From NCBI GenBank assembly GCA_016763045.1, contig JAESUN010000033.1:1-9076 (forward strand): a stretch of DNA of 9,076 nt, in the 5' to 3' direction. The notes beneath the pieces were generated by a model that ran no database searches, was not told where the DNA came from, and saw only the letters and a program-made list of their open reading frames with translations. Numbering within the stretch: the first letter of the stretch is position 1; each line of letters begins with the position of its first letter. This document shows, one piece after another, positions 6,098 to 9,076 of the stretch. Source of the stretch: Opitutaceae bacterium. GTDB lineage: Bacteria; Verrucomicrobiota; Verrucomicrobiia; Opitutales; Opitutaceae. A program made the position numbers and the translations under genes.

Positions 6098-6198
6098 CGA
6101 GTTAAGACCGCCGAAAAAACGATATTTATTCACTCTTGGCAGAATATTTTTTCTCAACACGATACGTATGCTACACCCTTGACACGAAAAAAGCTGAA
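6098..6198. promoter_or_regulatory. Divergent intergenic region between the DUF362-like and TPR genes
   Basis: About 100 bp separate the two divergent starts, so both promoters should lie here or reach into the 5' ends. I see a TTGACA at 6179-6184 and a TTGGCA at 6136-6141 on the plus strand, but neither has a good -10 box at 16-18 bp. TATGCT at 6167-6172 is the best -10-like hexamer. An 8-bp palindrome ATACGTAT lies at 6162-6169. The exact promoter cannot be called. Confidence 0.35.
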
Positions 6199-7641
6199 AT
6201 GAAAAGTATGGAAATGTCCACTGTGACTTCGACGAAATCAAATCAATTTATCTTATTGGTATTAGCGCTTTGTGCGCTATCGCTTATCGGGTGTACAGAT
6301 CCCGAAAAAATAATTTCCACTCGGTTGGCCGCAGCTGAACAGAAAATTAAAGACGGAGAAACTCCCAAAGCCATCAAGCTCTTAAAAAAGCTGAATAAAA
6401 AATATCCAGAAAGAGCAGATATTGTTGAATCACTCGCTTTTGCTTACGCCGCTGAAAACGACCATAGCTCAGCGGCCTGGAACTTCATCCAAGCGGCAGA
6501 TCTGGATGATAACAAAGCCGACTTACGACAGTTCGCTGCTCAATCACTAAAAAAAGCCAATGACAATCGTGGAGCCATAAAACAATACCGGCTCTATCTA
6601 TCTTCATACCCCATTGATTTCGCCAGCTGGTTACAGCTTGGGGAACTCTTGGAAGAACAAGGAACCCCAGAAAGAGCCGTTGAAGCTTATATCTCATGGT
6701 ATCAGGTGCAACCATCCGGAGAAGCTGCTTATCGGATCGCAATGCTCTTTACTGAACTGGGAAACTATGCCCAAGCACGAAGCTGGCTCAGAGTCGTTAT
6801 CGACGATAACAACTCTCACCTTTCCGAATCAATGTTGGAGCTCTTACGTATCGATATGCTCCAAGGAGATTTTTCCGGCGCAGAAAAAAAACTCATCACG
6901 ATTGACCAACAGTTCCCCGATCTCATCGACTCGGATCCTCACTCAACGATCCGGCAACAGCTACTAACATGGAAGGAATCCCGACGACTCTTACAAGAAG
7001 TTCAACAAGAACAAAAAAATCTAAGCCGTGAACTGAAAGAAACCAGACTTAGAGAAGAAGAAAAAAGTAGAAAAGTCGCCCTAGAGTTAGAAGCAAAACA
7101 AAAAGAAGAAGAGGCAAAGCTAGCTCTGATAAAACAACAGCAAGAAGAAGCCGAAAGCACCTCTCCGCTCTCTACTTTGGATATCCTTATTTTACGAGCT
7201 CATGACTTCGAAGCCGATGGACATCTGCAAGAAGCCATTCAGGTCTACTGGCAAGCACTCGCACTCAATGACACAGCTGCAGAACAATGGGCCGAACTAT
7301 CGAACTTATATCGTAAGCAAAAACAACTAAGTGAAGCGGAATCTTGTATCTTAGAAGCACAACGGAGAGATCCCGAAAACATCGTTTTTTACATCACTTA
7401 TCTTAATATCATTCGCCACACGCAAACTCTCTCCTTTTTCATAACAGAACTTGAAGCAGCTCGCATTAAATACCCTCGAAACCCAAGTATCCTACTCGCC
7501 TTAGCTCAAACCCTCGGAAAAGACAATTTTGCCCCCGAAAGGGCCGCACAAGCTTATGAAGACTTCCTTCTTCTCACACCAGAAAACCATCCAGATAGAG
7601 AAGAAGCGAATGCTTATCTTAATAAGTTCCCAACCCGCTAA
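6199..7641 (+). CDS. TPR-repeat lipoprotein with central coiled coil
   Basis: I start at ATG 6199 (480 aa); ATGs at 6208 and 6214 are also possible, and the frame back to a TTG at 6136 looks untranslated. A lipoprotein signal peptide is clear: FILLVLALCALSLIGC with lipobox LIGC, so Cys32 should be lipidated and the protein anchored to a membrane. Tetratricopeptide-like helical pairs run over about 43-250 (for example KAIKLLKKLNKKYPERADIVESLA and RAVEAYISWYQVQP). A Lys/Glu/Gln-rich coiled coil follows at about 258-320, then more TPR at about 325-475 (EAIQVYWQALALNDTAAEQWAEL, RAAQAYEDFLLLTPEN). TPR proteins are scaffolds for protein partners; the partner is unknown. dnaG starts 21 bp downstream, so they are probably co-transcribed, though no functional link is evident. 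No Shine-Dalgarno sequence. Confidence 0.85.
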   Translation: MKSMEMSTVTSTKSNQFILLVLALCALSLIGCTDPEKIISTRLAAAEQKIKDGETPKAIKLLKKLNKKYPERADIVESLAFAYAAENDHSSAAWNFIQAADLDDNKADLRQFAAQSLKKANDNRGAIKQYRLYLSSYPIDFASWLQLGELLEEQGTPERAVEAYISWYQVQPSGEAAYRIAMLFTELGNYAQARSWLRVVIDDNNSHLSESMLELLRIDMLQGDFSGAEKKLITIDQQFPDLIDSDPHSTIRQQLLTWKESRRLLQEVQQEQKNLSRELKETRLREEEKSRKVALELEAKQKEEEAKLALIKQQQEEAESTSPLSTLDILILRAHDFEADGHLQEAIQVYWQALALNDTAAEQWAELSNLYRKQKQLSEAESCILEAQRRDPENIVFYITYLNIIRHTQTLSFFITELEAARIKYPRNPSILLALAQTLGKDNFAPERAAQAYEDFLLLTPENHPDREEANAYLNKFPTR

Positions 7642-7662
7642 TTCTCAGGCGTTTTAGAATCT

Positions 7663-9003
7663 ATGCCTGCGATAAAATCCAATTCGATACGAGAACTCAA
7701 AGAACGCATCCAAATCTACGATGTTGTCTCCCAATCCGTTTCACTCAAACGAGCCGGCTCATCCTTTAAAGGACTAAGTCCTTTTAACGAAGAAAGAACA
7801 CCTTCGTTTTTCATCTCTCCAGATAAAAATCTCTTCAAATGCTTTAGCAGCGGAAAAGCAGGAGACATCATAACGTTTGTTATGGAGACGGAAAAACTGA
7901 CTTTCACAGAAGCAGTCGAGAGTCTAGCACGCCGCTTTAATGTAGAACTTGAATACGAAGCAGGTGGAAGACAACAAGAGGACAGATCCCTAAGGCAGGA
8001 GCTTTTTGACCTCCATGAATTGGCCACCGAACACTTTCACCAACTCTTCCTCGCCCAAAACGAAGGAGGTAATTTTATCCGAGATTACTGGATAAATGAT
8101 CGATCATTTCCTCTAAGCTTAGCTGAAGATTTTAAGATTGGATTTGCCCCTCCCGATGGAGGAAACCTCGCCAGAGTCCTTCAGCAAAAGAAATTCTCCC
8201 TCGCTGCACTGCGACAATCAGGACTCCTCTATGCAAGGGGAAACGATTCCCATCCAAGTTTTCGCCCTCGATTTCGGGGGCGTCTCATGATTCCAATTCG
8301 AGATCATCAAAACAGAGTCATTGCGTTCACCGCTCGTCAACTAAGTGTCACACCTCAGGATGACCCCAGTCGCGAAGCCAAATATATAAATTCCCCGGAA
8401 ACCCCTATCTTCATAAAAGGGAATATTCTCTTCAATCTCGACCGAGCCCGCCTTCAAGTAACACCAGAGCACCCTTTTCTCCTCGTCGAAGGTCAACTCG
8501 ACGCCATGCGCTGTCACCAAGTTGGTTTGACGACTGCGATAGCTCCGCAAGGCACAGGTATCACTGCACAGCAGATTTCTCTCATCAGACGCTACGAACC
8601 TCAAGTAGAATGCCTTCTTGATGGTGATGACGCAGGACAAAAAGCAGCTCTACGAATGCTCCCCATAGCACTTAAAGCGACTGTGGACGTCCGTTTTCTA
8701 ATACTACCTGCAGGGCAAGATCCTGATCTTTTATTAAAAGAAAAAGGAGCCTCTGCACTCGATGAACTTCGAAAGACCTCCCTCAATGCCATTGCCTTTG
8801 CAGCAAACTCCATTCTTCCGAACCCCTCAGAAGCAACGCCTCAAGAAAAAGCACATGCCTGCGAACAGCTCTTCGCAATCATCGAGCAAGTCGAATCTGA
8901 TGTTGCGAAATCAGGGTTACTTGATGAAGCATCCAAACTCCTCAAAATAAATCTTCGAGCTATTGAGACGGACTTTCATCGATACCTCGAGAAATCAAAA
9001 TAA
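7663..9003 (+). CDS. dnaG: DNA primase DnaG, zinc ligands mostly lost, short C terminus
   Basis: The 446-residue product is bacterial primase, which makes RNA primers at the replication fork. Residues 1-100 align with the CHC2 zinc domain (TPSFFISPDKNLFKCFSSGKAGDIITFVM), but the Cys-Pro-Phe-His pair is Ser39-Pro-Phe-Asn42 and the second pair is Cys60/Ser63, so one ligand of four remains. The catalytic core is complete: RPRFRGRLMIPIRD (201-214) and KYINSPETPIFIKG (240-253) in the N-terminal core, then TOPRIM with VEG (Glu276), GTGIT, DGDDAG (Asp320, Asp322) and QDPD (Asp353, Asp355). Typical primases are about 580-650 aa with a helicase-binding C-terminal domain; here only about 75 residues follow TOPRIM. 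No in-frame continuation is seen after the TAA. ATG 7663 is 21 bp after the TPR gene; there is no Shine-Dalgarno sequence beyond a weak AGG. Confidence 0.93.
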   Translation: MPAIKSNSIRELKERIQIYDVVSQSVSLKRAGSSFKGLSPFNEERTPSFFISPDKNLFKCFSSGKAGDIITFVMETEKLTFTEAVESLARRFNVELEYEAGGRQQEDRSLRQELFDLHELATEHFHQLFLAQNEGGNFIRDYWINDRSFPLSLAEDFKIGFAPPDGGNLARVLQQKKFSLAALRQSGLLYARGNDSHPSFRPRFRGRLMIPIRDHQNRVIAFTARQLSVTPQDDPSREAKYINSPETPIFIKGNILFNLDRARLQVTPEHPFLLVEGQLDAMRCHQVGLTTAIAPQGTGITAQQISLIRRYEPQVECLLDGDDAGQKAALRMLPIALKATVDVRFLILPAGQDPDLLLKEKGASALDELRKTSLNAIAFAANSILPNPSEATPQEKAHACEQLFAIIEQVESDVAKSGLLDEASKLLKINLRAIETDFHRYLEKSK

Positions 9004-9076
9004 ACCAAGACGGTAGCGATATATCTTTTGGCGACAATTTAGACATTACAGGTACTTATCCAAATTTTCAGGTGTC

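Noticed and set aside
6179..6212. TTGACA promoter for the TPR lipoprotein gene
   Set aside because: No acceptable -10 box lies 16-18 bp downstream and the hexamer sits only 14 bp before the ATG.
6083..6241. Longer start for the DUF362-like protein
   Set aside because: The extra residues look random, would put the signal peptide far inside the protein and would overlap the divergent TPR gene.
9004..9076. Possible terminator, promoter or start of rpoD after dnaG
   Set aside because: No stem with a T-run, no paired promoter boxes and no coding start can be seen in these 73 bases.

Overview
The window looks like a chromosomal segment of a marine-type Verrucomicrobiota, most likely class Opitutae. 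The lineage call is inference. It rests on the GxGYxYP-family secreted protein, the DUF362-like secreted protein, a DnaG with an atypical zinc domain, an EIIA-diadenylate cyclase fusion next to nuoA, and the near absence of Shine-Dalgarno sequences. I see no mobile element, CRISPR array, tRNA or rRNA.

Layout. Positions 1-311 hold no confident gene, but they contain a 12-bp hairpin, a perfect 24-bp AT-rich palindrome and a possible 36-residue ORF on the minus strand. A small conserved helical protein lies at 312-530 (+). It converges with a long minus-strand block that reads, from high to low coordinate: a secreted DUF362-like protein (6082-4985), nuoA (4909-4535), an EIIA / pyruvate-kinase-C-like / diadenylate cyclase fusion (4498-3140), ribosomal protein L33 (3064-2897), a small secreted barrel-like protein (2826-2290) and a secreted GxGYxYP protein (2283-637). 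Divergent from the DUF362-like gene, a plus-strand pair runs to the right end: a TPR lipoprotein (6199-7641) and, 21 bp later, DNA primase dnaG (7663-9003).

How the genes fit together. The minus-strand block is probably several transcription units: DUF362-like gene / terminator / nuoA + cyclase gene / terminator / rpmG / the two secreted proteins as a tight pair 6 bp apart. The plus-strand pair is probably one operon.

The most unusual items are (i) the cyclase, which joins a PTS EIIA domain, a pyruvate-kinase-C-like domain and a DAC domain whose motifs differ from the textbook ones, downstream of an isolated complex I subunit gene; and (ii) the primase, which lacks three of four expected zinc ligands and appears to end before a helicase-binding domain, while its catalytic TOPRIM residues are intact.
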